Made by a program: the position numbers and the translations under genes. A stretch of DNA of 64,000 bases from Sesamum alatum (lineage: Eukaryota > Streptophyta > Magnoliopsida > Lamiales > Pedaliaceae): assembly GCA_034509735.1 (NCBI GenBank), contig JACGWO010000005.1, forward strand, positions 26,220,383-26,284,382. The letters run 5' to 3'. The notes below the pieces were generated by a model. That model searched no databases. It worked only from the letters and a program-made list of their open reading frames with translations, and was not told the DNA's origin. This document shows positions 23,327-35,811 of this stretch, one piece after another (within the stretch, counting starts at the first letter, position 1; every line of letters begins with the position of its first letter).

Positions 23327-23466
23327 TGATATGATCTATGGCTCGAATGATGCCTCGTTATATGAAATATTGTCTTATTAAGGCACATTGCAAGGAAGAC
23401 GAGGATTTGATACTTATAAGTCACTCAATCTTATTTGTAATCAATGTGAAATGTGGACCTACATCA
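23327..23466. repeat. Diverged lone LTR of the TRIM family
   Basis: Resembles the TRIM LTRs at 20654-21068: it begins TGATAT near ATGGCTCG, contains GACGAGGATTTGATACTTATAAGTCACTCAA, and ends GACCTACATCA. It is shorter and clearly decayed, with no clear flanking duplication. The 300 bp around it hold no gene. Confidence 0.5.
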
Positions 23467-23619
23467 ATATTTAAATTATTTTTGAAAATTCAGAATTTTT
23501 TGCTCAATTTATGTGATTATGAGATGGACAATTAGACACATACTTCTAACTCGCAAAGTCAAAAGTGGTACGTATGTAGGATGCAACACTTCAATTGTCA
23601 CTAGCACCACTAGTATTTA

Positions 23620-23890
23620 TTGATGATCCCTTATTTGAGTGGTGAGGTTGAGGTTCCACGATCAAGAGATTGTGAATTCGAATATTACGAATGTAGGGTG
23701 TTGTTTAGTTTATAGGATGTTTGTACTATTCATTTGGTTGTTTTAATATTGGTGTTGGTAGATCTAGAGACGTTATTATACTGTGGATTGAATATTGTAA
23801 TAGCAATTGATTGCTTTAGAAATATTGTTGTATAAATATTATTGTATTTTCAAATTAATAGTTCATCGCTCGTTATTGAAAAAAAAAAAA
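23620..23890 (+). mobile_element. SINE with A-tail and 16 bp TSD
   Basis: The body starts TTGATGATCCC and ends in a run of A (about 23879-23890). GCACCACTAGTATTTA (23604-23619) is repeated after the A-tail as GCACCACTAGCATTTA (23891-23906), one mismatch in 16. The head has tRNA-like promoter boxes: GAGTGGTGAGGTTGAGG near an A box, and GAATTCGAATATT about 45 bp later near a B box. This is the pattern of a tRNA-derived SINE copied by a LINE enzyme. Confidence 0.8.
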
Positions 23891-24886
23891 GCACCACTAG
23901 CATTTAATTTTTTTTATTAATCTTCTAATTATAATTACATATATATATGTAGAACATGGAGTAGAATTATAATTAATTGAAATTTCAATAATGCATGATC
24001 TTAGGTAGTCAAGAATATTTTGTGTTAATAAATTAAGTTACTAGATAGATATCATCAATGTTGGATCATAAATTTACCTTTGATGTAAAAGCCTATATAT
24101 TAATCTTGTTAATATGTCTAATTTGATTCTTATATAAAAATAATAATTGGTTATTAATGCTTCTATGGTACGAAATATATTCAATTGATGGTAAATGAAA
24201 TTAAAAGCACTTGAAAAATTTGTGACTTCATAATGCTTTGCAAACTTAAAAAATATACAAATCACCATCAAAATTAATATCCCCCAATTTTTGGTGACCT
24301 ATTGAACTTGCTACAGAGTTTTGTCATAATTACCATTTATTCCAAATAGGTCATAATTCATATGTTGAATGTTTGAGAAGTACTCAACTCAATTCATATT
24401 CACCACAACAATTATAAATTTTTGGTCATAATTAATTACAATGATGGAGAAAAAAAATTATGGGATGACGAATACAAATTAATCACAACTGTGCAACGTT
24501 GATTAACCATTGTTTTCTGCAAGTGAAGCTATAAACATAATTCATAGCTAAAAATTTGGGTAAAATTTATTTTTTGCCCCCGATATTAGATTTCAAATTT
24601 AAAATAGTCCCGCCTCTACAACTCACTTTAAATTAGTCCTTCAAATGGAAGATCTTTCCCATAGTGCGCATATAAAACCTTTTCTCTTTTAACAAAATAT
24701 CATTTCGGTCATTCACCTTTCATTCTTAATTGCAATTTGATCCCTCACATATAAATTAAAATAAATATAAGTTTTAATTGAAAGGATTTATGTGGGGCAA
24801 TTATTCAAATACGTGTGCATAATTAATTTGTTCTAACATACTCAAATGTGTGTACAATTAATAGGGAAAACTAATTATCATTTTAA

Positions 24887-24918
<32 letters not shown>

Positions 24919-25139
24919 CAATTAGATAAATAAAAAATAATAAACATAATAAAAGAAAGTTATGAGAAATTATTGAAAAAGAGTTAGAAGAAGAAAAAAA
25001 GAAATAGGGGTTGAGAAGAGGAAAATAAAAATAAAATAAAATAATTATAAATAAATAAATGAATAGCAAAGGAAAACAAAATAAAGACACCAAAATGGTC
25101 TTTAAAAAAAAACGATAATGGTGCTCTTCAATTATATAA

Positions 25140-26415
25140 AAGCATATTGGGTAAATGTTGCATTTGGTCCCTTAAGTTTTTATTTAGAATCACTTTAGCC
25201 CCTAAAGTTCATTTCTTAATTTGAGCATCCTTAGTTTTTATCTCAGTTTGGTCCCTCTAACCATTGGTTTGATTTTGATATTTGGAGAGTAAAATGATCA
25301 ATTTAAATTTGATTCGCACTTTAATCCCTTGAGTTTGTAAAAATGTCAAATTAGTCCTTTTTTTTTCAGGAAACCAATTTTTTTTTTTGGTATATTAAAT
25401 ATGATGTAGATATCTTGTGTGAATAATGAAACTTTTAATTCTTGTGAATACAATAATAACACATTTTTTAACCTAAAATAAAATAGTCTATTTCATTTCA
25501 TTGTTAGAATTTAAAAAATAAAATAAAATAAAGTTTATTAATAAATTTTATAAAACTTATCTAATCTGATAATATAACAAAAAAATCTAAGTCAGTAATT
25601 TTTAGTCATAGGAGTTAAACCTAAGTCTAAAAAAATTAAATTATAACAATACTTATTAAGTATTAATAGCTAGAATTTTGAACAAAAAGTCAACGAAATG
25701 TCTTTTTAAGTAGATTTTATATATATAATTCATTTTAAGAGATTTCTATAAAAAAAATTCTATAAAATGGAACTATATATGTAGAAAAAACTCTTAAAAT
25801 GAGTTTTATATAAATGAAATCCACATAAGAATCTAGTTAAAAAATATATTCCACCAACTTTTTGTTCGAGATCCCAATATTTAATAAATATTGTTAAGGT
25901 TTAAATCTTTTAGACTTATCTTTAACTCTTAAGATTAAAAAAAAAAAAACTACTATCTTAATTTTTTTATTATATTTTAAGATTGGATAAGTTTTATAAA
26001 AATTTATTCGTAATTTTTGATTTTTTTTAACTATTGAAAATGAAAAAAAACGGTTTGTCTATTTAAGTTAAGAGATATGATATTATTATGTTCACAAGAG
26101 TTTCAAAAATTTCATTATTCATATAAGATAATTATATTATATTCTACATACAAAAATACAAAAACTGATTTTCTGCCTAAAAAAGGACTAATTTGACAAC
26201 TTGACAATCTTAAAGGATTAAAGTGAGAAAATTAAACTTAAATTGACCATTTTATCCTCCAAAAAGTCAAACTCCAGCCACATTTTTGCCGAAAAATGGT
26301 CAAATCGACCAAACTGAGACAAAAGCTAAAGCTCAAGTATGCTAAAGTCAAGAAATGAACTTGAGGGACTAAAGTGAAAACATAATCTTGAGAGACCAAA
26401 TGTAGCATTTACCCA
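25140..26415. mobile_element. Long palindromic (foldback) element, TSD AATTATATAA
   Basis: Nearly the whole 1.28 kb is one inverted repeat, with arms of about 600 bp centred near 25770. The outer ends are TTGGGTAAATG (25147) and CATTTACCCAA (ends 26416). Further matching pairs include TTTTATAAAACTTATCTAATC with its inverse, and GAACAAAAAGT with ACTTTTTGTTC. A perfect 10 bp direct repeat AATTATATAA flanks it (25130-25139 and 26416-26425). The size of the duplication fits Mutator-like elements. A transcript would fold into a long hairpin, a possible small-RNA source. No protein is encoded. Confidence 0.75.
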
Positions 26416-26455
26416 AATTATATAAGAACTTGATTAATGACATATTAATATAATT

Positions 26456-26702
26456 GTTTGTGAATTTATTGAACTTCTTGAATTTTTCAAATAAAAGAAC
26501 GCTAGAATGAATAATGGGTTCTATCACCTATTTTTTGACATTTTAACAGACATATTTATTTTCTTATTTATGTTCTAATTCTAGAAGGCTTTTAAATTTA
26601 AGTATTTCTTCTCTATGTTTTTTTATTCAAACTCTTTCCTCCAACTAATTTATTCAAATGTTTTCATTTGAAAATTTCAATAAGTTCATTAAATTCACAA
26701 AC
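26456..26702. mobile_element. Small MITE with terminal inverted repeats
   Basis: The 247 bp unit starts GTTTGTGAATTTATTGAAC and ends GTTCATTAAATTCACAAAC; the two ends are inverse over about 30 bp with few mismatches. I could not find a clear target duplication, so the superfamily is open. Confidence 0.55.
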
Positions 26703-26852
26703 TTTCTTAATATTCAAACTTTAATAATTGTTTTCAATTAAAATGGTTATATTTTCTAAGTTTATGTGCGAGGAACTAATTAAATTGTAATTAAAAATGA
26801 AAAATGAGGAACTAAACTATATAAAAAAATAAAAATGGTTATATTTTCAGCT

Positions 26853-28454
26853 AACCCGCCGCCGCAGCGATCGTCTACAGAGGGGGCTCCTCGTCTGTTG
26901 GCCACCACAAAAAGAGATGATAAGTATAAAGTTTATTTCAAGTGATTTCATTATTTTAGATGCATTAATTAATTATTTAAATTTGTCTTTGACAAGAGGC
27001 ACAACTCGGTCGCCCGATCAAGCATATGGAGCTGTTCTCCAAGGTCTACAAGACAAAGGAGGATGGCCAATGAAGTGGCCCGAGGGCGGCGCAGGTAGCG
27101 GTAAGTTTATTTTCAATTTCTTTCCAATTTATATTATAATTTTATTTTGTTCATACTAAGCCCAGTATTCCAATTGCAGGAGGCGTTCGAGAGGATGGTG
27201 GAGGAATAACAAGCCGACCAGCCACCAAATGATCAGTTAGATCCTCCACCCTCTTCTCAAAGCTCGGTGGCCATGATCGAGAACCGGATGTGGATGGCAG
27301 CAGCAGGCGGCCGGAAGAAAGGTCGGGTATTCGGACTGGGCTCTGAGGCCCACCACACGATCGTTGGACCCTCGCAGTCGAGCTCGTCATCTGCTCCACC
27401 GCCCTAGCCACCACAAGAGCAACGCCCGAATTACAATGATTGGCTCGCCAGGCTCGAGGAGATTGTCCAACTTCTGGCGAACGAGAGGTCCCAGCCTCCA
27501 CCGACGTCACCGTTCGAAGATCCAGTCGATCTCCCGCAGCACGACGATGATACAGAAGACGAGGAGCTCGGGGACGATCAGGCAGAAGACGGGGATCTAG
27601 ATTAGGATCGAGTTTTGTGTTTCCAAATTATGTATTTATAGTTTAAAAATAATTTTGTAAAGGTAATTTTAATTTCGTTATTAATATTGCTATTTCTTCT
27701 TGCTACCCGATATATTTTTATATTCAACAAATTAAACAATAAATTATAAACAAATAATATATAAAAAAAATAAAATTTAAATTAATATTTTATACCAAAA
27801 AAAAAAATATTTTGTAACTGCCTTAGCAATGGCTCTAGGAATACACCCATGCTCAAAAAATGGTCGTTACAACGACCGATACAACATATACAAGCAAGAT
27901 TGTTACAAAAACCGGATATAAAGTAATTACAAGAAAATGACACCAGATTACATAAATCACCGTTCCAAGGGGAGGTACAAAATCGCTTAACAACCGCTAC
28001 AAATCATGAACAAACACGCGCAGGGGAGTGTAGCAATAACCGTTACAATATTTGTTATATGCGCATTACAATAAGAATTATAAACACCATTACAAATTAC
28101 AAAGTAAGCGCTACAAAAACAGATGAAAAAACCGTTCCAATAGTGATACACAACTATCATAATCTTTGTAACAAAGGCCGCACCAATTTAGGAATTTATA
28201 ATTAAATCGAGCCGTTCCAAACGGAGATACAAAATCAATTTTCAGGTTAGGTCAACGGGTGAAATGACTGGGGAGACCGTTACAAAGACCAGTTAAATTG
28301 GCTTTGGTGATAGCCGTTACAATTATTTTGTAATTTATACTTTTGGCGCGGATTAGCGGCTGTTATAAAAATGGCTACAAAAATTACGAGACCGTTCCAA
28401 CGTTAATTTTAGCCGTTTCAAAATCCGTTACAATTAATTAATTTTTTTGTAGTG
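26853..28454 (+). mobile_element. CACTA element, 5'-truncated second copy
   Basis: Matches the right third of the element at 5786-10602, from CTAACCCGCCG (compare about 9000) to the terminus TTTTTTTGTAGTG (ends 28454), including the CCGTTACAA subterminal array at 27820-28430. The left border is abrupt after TTATATTTTCAG. ATA follows the right end. It is clearly diverged from the first copy, so the two are separate old insertions. Confidence 0.75.
26880..27605 (+). pseudogene. Transposase_24-type remnant in the second CACTA copy
   Basis: The last three exons of the gene at 8253-9759 are recognisable: GGSSSVGHHKK, then QLGRPIKHMELFSKVYKTK-like text at about 27000-27100, then the terminal exon at about 27179-27605 ending in the acidic DDQAEDGDLD-type tail. 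The splice donor ATG|GTAAGT of the first copy is changed to ATGATAAGT here (about 26917-26925), and stops occur in the last exon. Non-functional. Confidence 0.65.
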
Positions 28455-29187
28455 ATATTTTTATAGTTGACTTATACTATCAAAATAAGATGAAAGTATG
28501 AAAAATACGAATTTATATAATTTCAATTTTCGAACTTCTCATTTCCAACCAGCCCAACGATGGAAACAAATTTAGAGGGTGTTCTGTTCAACTTATAAAC
28601 TTTTCAAACATATCTGATAAGATGTTTGGAAACCTATAATATCAAAACATAAGATGGTAGGAGCTTATAAACTCTTTCAAGAAAAAGCAAGGGGTTCTTA
28701 ACTTATTTTAAAAATCTTAATAAACTCCTTCAATTTTTATCGTACCACATACGCGAGTCATACTCATTATTCAGTATGTTATAAACCACTTATAAATTAC
28801 AAATCATATAAAAATAAATCTATAATTCTGGTGGGATGGGGATTTTGTAGTCATGCAGTTATTATTAACGCTTAGAAATTTCAAATAACAAGAAAATATA
28901 AATATATCAAATTTCAGATAAAGTGACTGTAATTTATCCTAAGGTTAATATAATTTCAATTTTAATTATAATTCATATTCCAATTGGTCCTCACGTATTG
29001 CAGGCTGAGCCCACATGATAAAGTCTGGGCCCAATAAATTATTTTTCTGGGCTTTTCGTATTTATATTTGGGTCTCTCCAATCCTTATTGGGCTAAGAAA
29101 TAAATGAGCTATACAGGCACTGCCTTAAGGTTCCACGCAAAATAACTATTTTTGACAGACAAAACACGAGTTAGACTAAAAAGTTCT
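28455..29187. other. AT-rich spacer without visible gene
   Basis: About 730 bp between the CACTA copy and the next foldback element. I see no reading frame or repeat structure that I can support. Confidence 0.4.
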
Positions 29188-29196
29188 TACTTATAT

Positions 29197-29735
29197 GGTT
29201 TAAATATATTTTTTATCCTGTAATTATAACACATCAGTATTTTTATCCTTTATTTTTTTAGGGTTTTAAAATAATTTTATGAATTTTTGATATTTTGCAA
29301 TTTTGATTCATCTGGTATCGAATTTTACAAAAGTTGCTAGAATAGATCATATGACCATTGTGATTTTAGCATTTTTATCTTGTATATTTCTAGGGGGTTG
29401 CAAAAAAGTTCTGTAACTTTTTAACATTTCGTACTTTTGATCCTTCTGGTGTCGAATTTTGAAAAGTTGTCGGAATAAATCATGTACCACGCCATTTTTT
29501 TTTTTTAATTTTTCGTCCATGTTGATAAAAGTAAACGAATCAGAATAAAAGTCCAAGTTAAATGAACCTCGTGAGGCGTACATGATTTATTCTTGCGACT
29601 TTTGTAAAATCTGGCACCGAAAGAGCCAAATTGCAGAATAAATTTTTTTTTATAAGACTCTTTTGCAATCCTAGAAAGAAAAAAGATAAAAATATCAGAG
29701 TATCAAAATTACAGGAGCAATAATATATTTAAACC
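29197..29735. mobile_element. Foldback element, 539 bp, TSD TACTTATAT
   Basis: A perfect 9 bp direct repeat TACTTATAT (29188-29196 and 29736-29744) flanks an inverted repeat that starts GGTTTAAATATATT and ends AATATATTTAAACC. The arms are about 240 bp; for example TCTGGTATCGAATTTTACAAA on the left matches the inverse TTTGTAAAATCTGGCACCGA on the right. Mutator-type duplication size. No gene. Confidence 0.85.
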
Positions 29736-29744
29736 TACTTATAT

Positions 29745-30639
29745 TATGTAATTTACAAACAATTGCCCTTTATTTAATTAATTATGTCAATAATTTTCTA
29801 TTTACATATATTTAAATTAATTTATTTTAACAATTCTGATCAATTGTTTATTTTATTTAATTGTCTAAATAAGATTTTAAAAAAATATATTATACAAGCA
29901 CGTCGATTGTGTTTTCATTGTTAGTTTATTTAATGGGGTAATTGTAAAATTAAGAGGAAATAGGAACTCAATTTACCAAAACACCCCTGCCAAGAAAAGT
30001 CTCAGGCAACAGCTTATGCAAAGTTAGAAATTGGCTTTTCTTCTATGAATTTCTCAAGAAAAAACGTGTACATTAATATGGAAAAAGAAAAGGTTACGAT
30101 AGCTGATGAAACAGACTGAACGTGTTGAAATGTGGAGTCTGACTCAATATTTTTCAACTATATTTGGTTCGAACAAAGTAAAGGAAAAGGACAAATGAGG
30201 AATTGTAGTTTAGAGGTGAGGATAGCTCGGTTACTATTCCGAAATCAAAACAAATACAATATCAAAAATTTTATTTGATATTCAGTATAAGATTTTTCAA
30301 AATTTCAATTATTGATTCGGTTAACCGAAAAAAATAAAATCCAATATCAACCTTCTTTTTTAAATATATATAATATTAAGATATATTGTATATATGTGTA
30401 TTGTGTAAAAAACAATTTACCCCTGTGTTCCCAAAAATTATTAGAAAACCCAGTAGTGATAAATAAATTAGTAAAAAAGCCCCATATGTTCTAAAAAATG
30501 CAGCATTTTATCCCCTTGCCGACAGAAATTGTTCTAACGTGTGCAAAGTGAGAGTTGTTGTTGGTTTTTCCCCTATGTAATGACAAATGTTCCCCCTTCT
30601 TCAACTAATGTATTTCTACGAAAAAAAGAAACTGAATTT
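29745..30639. other. AT-rich spacer with a half foldback arm
   Basis: No gene. The stretch 30404-30620 (AATTTACCCCTGTGTTCCC, then CCCCATATGTTC, TTTTCCCCTATGTAATGACA) has the look of the foldback arms elsewhere in the window, but I did not find a clean partner or duplication. Confidence 0.35.
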
Positions 30640-30910
30640 AATTAAAGAAAAGTACGGTGAAACAACAACCTGGACTGGTGCATTTATAGTTTTAGATGTC
30701 CCTTGATTCTTGCTCTTACCTCCCTGTGGGTTGTTTTTGTCTGTATACAAAGAAAAAAAAAACAAAAATTGTGTCATATAAAATTAAAAAAAAAAAATTG
30801 TGTCACTAAAAAAGAGAATATTTTCACCTTTGAAGGACCTCCAGCAACAGGTTTTGCAGCATTTGACTGAGGACCTCCACCAACTGTTTCTGCAACATTT
30901 GACTGGAGAA
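30640..30910 (-). pseudogene. Candidate 3' exons of the MULE transposase gene
   Basis: Beyond the solo LTR the minus strand reads SNVAETVGGGPQSNAAKPV and GGPSK between an acceptor near 30906 and a donor near 30829. A second open block (NNPQGGKSKNQGTSKTINAP) lies at about 30640-30740. Both are low-complexity G/S/K/Q-rich, as in the C-terminal tails of plant MULE transposases that follow the zinc knuckle. They are assigned to this gene by position only. Confidence 0.4.
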
Positions 30911-31001
30911 AAAGCAAAAAAACAGTAAGTCACTTATTGATAATGAACAGCAATTTCATGAAAACAAAATTACCTTAAACAATTTTGATTTGGGATGTGG
31001 T

Positions 31002-33113
31002 TGTTTGGTATGTAACGTATGGATTAGCCCGTGAGAGGCGCGGCGGAAGCGCGGGAAGTGTGTAATATAAAAACATAAAGCACAAATAAACGAAATTAAA
31101 GCATACATTAAACATGCATAACGGATCAAGGGGTGTGCCCTTAATTCTCCTGGGCGTTCGGTGTATCTCATTTCAAGAAAGTACACAACATGGAGGCCAT
31201 AGAATTTGGAGAACAAGAAACGTAAAGAGAATTCGTTACCCTCGTAGTCATCTTCGTTTAGCCACACGCATTGTTCCCCGTTTTGCCACCAAGATCTCAA
31301 TGTAGAGACCCTCCAAATCGTCCACATGCTTCATCGGATAGTAACGAACTCTCGTGCTAGCAAGAAGTTGTTTAGGGGAGAAGAGACATCGATACAACGC
31401 TATTGATTAACGCTATCGACGTCTCTAATGTTCTGCCTTGAATGAATCAAGAAAAACAAAGGAAAATATTGGAGAGAGTAGTACAGGGTGGATGAGAGAG
31501 AGAGAGAGGTGAGATGGCAAAGTATAGAAATTAGTGTGTGAAGTGTGTGTGTGTGTGTGTGTGTGTGTTTGAGTATTTATAAGGAATTATTATTCCTAAT
31601 CCTACTCAATCTCTTCCAAAGAGACACATCCTAATCAACTGGGGATTTGACCTAGTCAAATTCTAGTTGATTTAGGATTTGACCTAGTCAAACCTCATCC
31701 TAAGATAAATCCTAGCCCTCCATCTCAATATCTCTAGATCAAATCTTGTCCATCCATTCTTGATGGGCTTTATGGAATGGGCCTATTTAAATCTAATTTA
31801 AATAGTCCAAAGGTCCAATGGACTCTATATTAAATCCTATTTAATATTCCAAGTCCACTAATTAAATCACCCTTTTAATCTAATTAAAAGGGAAGCCCAT
31901 GCTTATTAAATTCATAAATTCAATTTATGAACTCAAGCCCGATTAATCCAATTAATCCATGAAGGCTTAAATCTCCAAGAAGTATAATTTAATCCTATTA
32001 AATTAAACCTTCTCCCGGAATGAATTCTAAATTAATTTGTTTCACATCCTGTGAAGCAGGTGTGACTCTTTAGGTTCACCATCAGCTATTTTTGGACCTA
32101 CTTCTTGTTATTTCATAACCAAAGTAGTCTGTCACCATGGGTGGCCGTCTAGCAACGGTCCATGCCACTAGAGACTAGGTGAATATGTGGCGTGAACATT
32201 TAGGCTCCAAGTTACATACAGGTAGGGTCCTACCGTCGCCTGTCTCCCGACCTTAGTCTAGGGCATGGAATAGGATGTTGGTTCCCATCCTTGACTTAGG
32301 CATCTATGCTTCAAACTTAAGATGGGTTTAACTCTATGATTGACGTAGGAAATCTTTTCCCACTCAATCAAATGCTATGGCCATAGACTTTGAGAGTCTA
32401 AACCATCTCAGAGCACATATGAGATTTCGCTGTCATAATCTTTGACAGGGGACAGATCCTATCATGGAATCCGTCGTCCTCTCTACGTACTCCGACTGCA
32501 CTGAACAAAGCTTATGATGGCCATGTATTACAACACAATCACCGCTTGCCAGATTCAAGATACAACCTTCGTATGTAAGCGACTGTCGTGATTCCTCAAG
32601 TCCAAGGACTAATCCCGTATTACCAGAACCGGCAATACTAGTCATACCGACCAAACCCGTGTGGCTTCCATATGACGATTCCCTCGAGTCACCTCAGTCA
32701 GCAGACACCCTTTTCAACTAACCCATTACTATTGCATAGACGTCCAACGTTTGCCACCGATGAAACACGGTACTCATCCAATGAATGCAATCCTTAGTGC
32801 AAGTCTCTATAAGACCCTCGATACCCAATCTCGAGGTCCTCGACTTGGAGTGTTTCAGACCGATCTACATAAGTTGGTTCCATGACCTCCATCCTATGCC
32901 CAGTCCAACTTATTGGATCCATATGCCTGGTCTGTAGGAGTTTGTTGTGACATCGAAACCACGTCCAATGCTAGCAATAAGCACAACAAACTCATTGATG
33001 CCAATGATGAATCCTTACTACATCCATCAACATAATATTACTATCGTTCAAAGATTGACGAATAGTTCTCAGAACAACTAACCATATTGACTTTTTGGTC
33101 ACCTATTCTAACA
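31002..33113 (-). mobile_element. Solo Copia LTR, 2.1 kb, inside the MULE gene
   Basis: On the minus strand it runs from TGTTAGAATAGGTGACC (33113) to CCAAACA (31002), with TG...CA ends. It is related along its length to the LTRs at 52367 and 57663. The shared core includes CCAAGTCGAGGACCTCGAGA, ATGGACCGTTGCTAGACGGC and CACCCATGGTGAC; shared ends include ACACCGAACGCCC. ACCA (minus strand) flanks both sides (33114-33117 and 30998-31001), a 4 bp match where 5 is usual. There is no internal domain, so it is a solo LTR left by LTR-LTR recombination. A (GT)n tract lies at 31540-31567 and a GAGA tract at 31495-31508. Confidence 0.85.
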
Positions 33114-33117
33114 TGGT

Positions 33118-35811
33118 ACAACCATGCTTGTTTTTGGCCCACCTTCAAGCATCTGCTACAAGTGCGTGTAAGGCATCTTCTTGTAGATACAACCTCATTT
33201 GGTCCCTCTGTTTAACTGGTCTACCCTTCTCTTCTTGAATTTGGGTGCATTCGAGGGCTCACATCCTGTCTGAATGTACTCTTCTTGACCAGGGACCCCA
33301 TGTATCACGTTTTCATAGACTTTTTTCAAGTATGCAAGTTTCTTATAGCAGTCATCCACATAATCTTCAATCTGATGCCTCATGTCTGCTATTGTTAAAT
33401 ATGCATGACAACATGGATAGGAAGTCAATTGGAACATGCCACATGTGTATGTTTTTTCTATCAAGATCAACTATAAATCTCTTGGTAAAATGATCAATTT
33501 CGAACTCTAACTCTCCACATCTGTTGAAGCAATGTCTAGCAAGCTTCCCTTGCTTGTTTATCTTCTTTAGCACATTCAGACACACTATGCCTTCATATTT
33601 TTTCATACCAAGCCTTTTGTTTTGTAAACGGGTCATCAATTGCGTTCTGATCCATTCCAGCATTTTAATAATAGGCTTATCCCTGGCATCTAAAATGTAA
33701 TTGTTAAAAGACTCACATAAATTGTTTACCAATATATCACACTTTGTATTCAATGGAAAGAAAACCCTTGACCAATGTTCTGATGGTATCTTATTGAGCT
33801 ATTCAACTGTTGTCTCTTGATCTGCTGCATTTTTTGGATCAATCTCTACAATCTTCTTCATATAAGTTCTGAATTCTTGCTTATTGTTGTAGAGGCAGCA
33901 TTCCAGAAGTACTCCTTCAGCTCTGAACCTTTAAACTTTTGCTTAAAGTTTTCATACATGTGTCTGATGCAATACCTGTGTTGACTTCCAGGTGCTAATT
34001 CCCTCAAAGCTTCAACTAATCCTTTTTGCCTATCTGATATTAAAGACCATCTATCTGTCCCCGATCCCCCAATATCCTCTAACAACTCACTAATGAACCA
34101 ATACCAATTCTCCTCTACTTGAACAACAACAAGTGCAATTGGCGTCATGTTATCATTTCCATCTCTCGCAACTGCAACTAACAATTGTCCCTGATAAACT
34201 GTTTCTAGAAAACAACCATCAAGTCCTATGATAGGCCTGCAACCCCCCAAACCCCCCAAGTTTCAGTGTATTTAGACCGTAATATAGTCTATCAAACACA
34301 GTTGGATCTGAATCCTCTTGCCTTCTCAGAATGATCTTACTACCTGGATTCTTAGCCGTCACAGTTTCACAGTAGTCCCTCAGTTTTTGATATTGAAATG
34401 CATCAACCCATATGATTGCATCAATAGCCTCTTTTTTTGCCCTCATCACCTTCCACCTACTTATTCAACTTTGCATTTCCTCATTATTGTGCTTTTCAAC
34501 TGATCAACATGAATGTTTGGATTGTTCTGATGGCATCTTCCACTCTCTTAGCCAAGTATTTAGCTTTAGCAAGACTATTGTCATATGTCCTCGCACAAGT
34601 ATTATTGTCTTTAATTGTCTTTATTTGGAAGTCTTGCTTTTCATTAGTGAAGCATGAATTCTCCAATTACAACCTTCTTTTTTACATTTTGTTGTAATCC
34701 TAGAGTTTTCATTCCTGATGAAGTCAATGTGATAACCATTTCTGATGCACCAGTCCCTTAATACCTCTCTGAACACCTGTGCTAAAGCAAACTTCATGCC
34801 TACCACCAAATTTATTCCCTAAGTTCAGTTTCATCATTATAGAACGAGTGGTATGCAACTTCATCATCCAATGATTCAAGGTCAGACCCCCACCCACCTC
34901 ACTATATTAGTCTTCATCAACAACAACAAAACTAGGCACATTTTTTTTCATCTTCCTTGCCTTAGGGACATCTTCCTGACTTAGGTCCTCATTATCCTCC
35001 AACATATTAGACTCTTCAGAAGATTCCTCAACATTATCAGGTTGTTGATAATCTGAATCTGAAGAGTCATAAAATGCTGAGCAATTTTCTTAATTCAGCT
35101 CACAAATTTTTCTTTTCCCCTTATTCATTATAGTAGGTAGGTTATCTAACCCAATTTCTTCATTTGCACCAAATGTGTCAAACCCCCACTCCCTGCCTAT
35201 GTTTTTCACCCTCACAACCTCCTGTTCAGTCACTCCCTCACTCTGTTGAGTAACCCCCTCACCCCCCTCATTGTGCTAAGTCACCCCTTCACTTTGTTGA
35301 GTCACCCCATCACCCTAATGAGTCACCCTCTTATCCTCTTTCATAATTTCATCACTAAAGTTAATCCCCTCAATTAAATATCTAATCTCTTCTTCAGTTT
35401 CTTTTTCAATTACATTTCCTTGGCTACCAATTTTGCTATCTTAGCAGCTGAACTTAAAAGGGCTAGTAGAGCTACATCTGGATGTCGGCAAAATCCTTTA
35501 ATCTAAGTATCCTCCCGTATTGGTCTTGGGTAGAAAAGCACTTATCTGCCCTACCGATCTCCGTCTTTCCGAGAGGCTTCTCCATGGGGACCACAAAGCG
35601 ATCATAGTATAACATGAATTAGCTCACACTCTTGTTCTTCTACATAAACCTGAATTGACACATCCAATTTTCTATATGCATTCAACATGTCTGACAAACA
35701 AATATCAGGATACTCATCCTTGATATGCCTCAAACCCATATCCAGTGATTGTGTAGGCTCCTTATAATAATATTTGATTATAAACTTTCTGCTCCCATAT
35801 TTTTCATACAT
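33118..35811 (-). pseudogene. Mutator-like (MULE/MuDR) transposase, decayed
   Basis: A nuclear DNA transposase of the Mutator superfamily, read on the minus strand. In order: an N-terminal block (35602-35811); an acidic linker with stops (34880-35600); the MuDR DNA-binding domain (VVGMKFALAQVFREVLRDW, 34621-34809); a linker (34219-34449); the MULE domain (34259-33858) with IIGLDGCFLE (first Asp), LISDRQKGL (second Asp) and the YCIRHMYENFK box; then NLCESFNNYILDARDKPI (33600-33753); a SWIM-type zinc finger (CGMFQLTSYPCCHAYL, about 33385-33440); and a zinc knuckle remnant (C-x2-C, then HGC) that ends at the solo LTR. Frameshifts and stops occur near 34810, 34450-34620, 33858 and 33195. I found no terminal inverted repeats. 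Confidence 0.8.

Larger units (their letters stand above)
24555..26852. mobile_element. Outer foldback element, hosts nested insertions
   Basis: The left arm (about 24560-24800, with TAAATTAGTCCTTC and GCAATTTGATCCCTCACATA) has a partial inverse at about 26727-26850 (GAGGAACTAATTAAATTGTAATTAAAAATGAAAAATGAGGAACTAA spread over that stretch). Between the arms are the palindrome 25140-26415 and the MITE 26456-26702. The right end is cut off by the CACTA fragment at 26853. The stretch also holds TA and TG microsatellites at 24887-24919. Borders are approximate. Confidence 0.45.
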
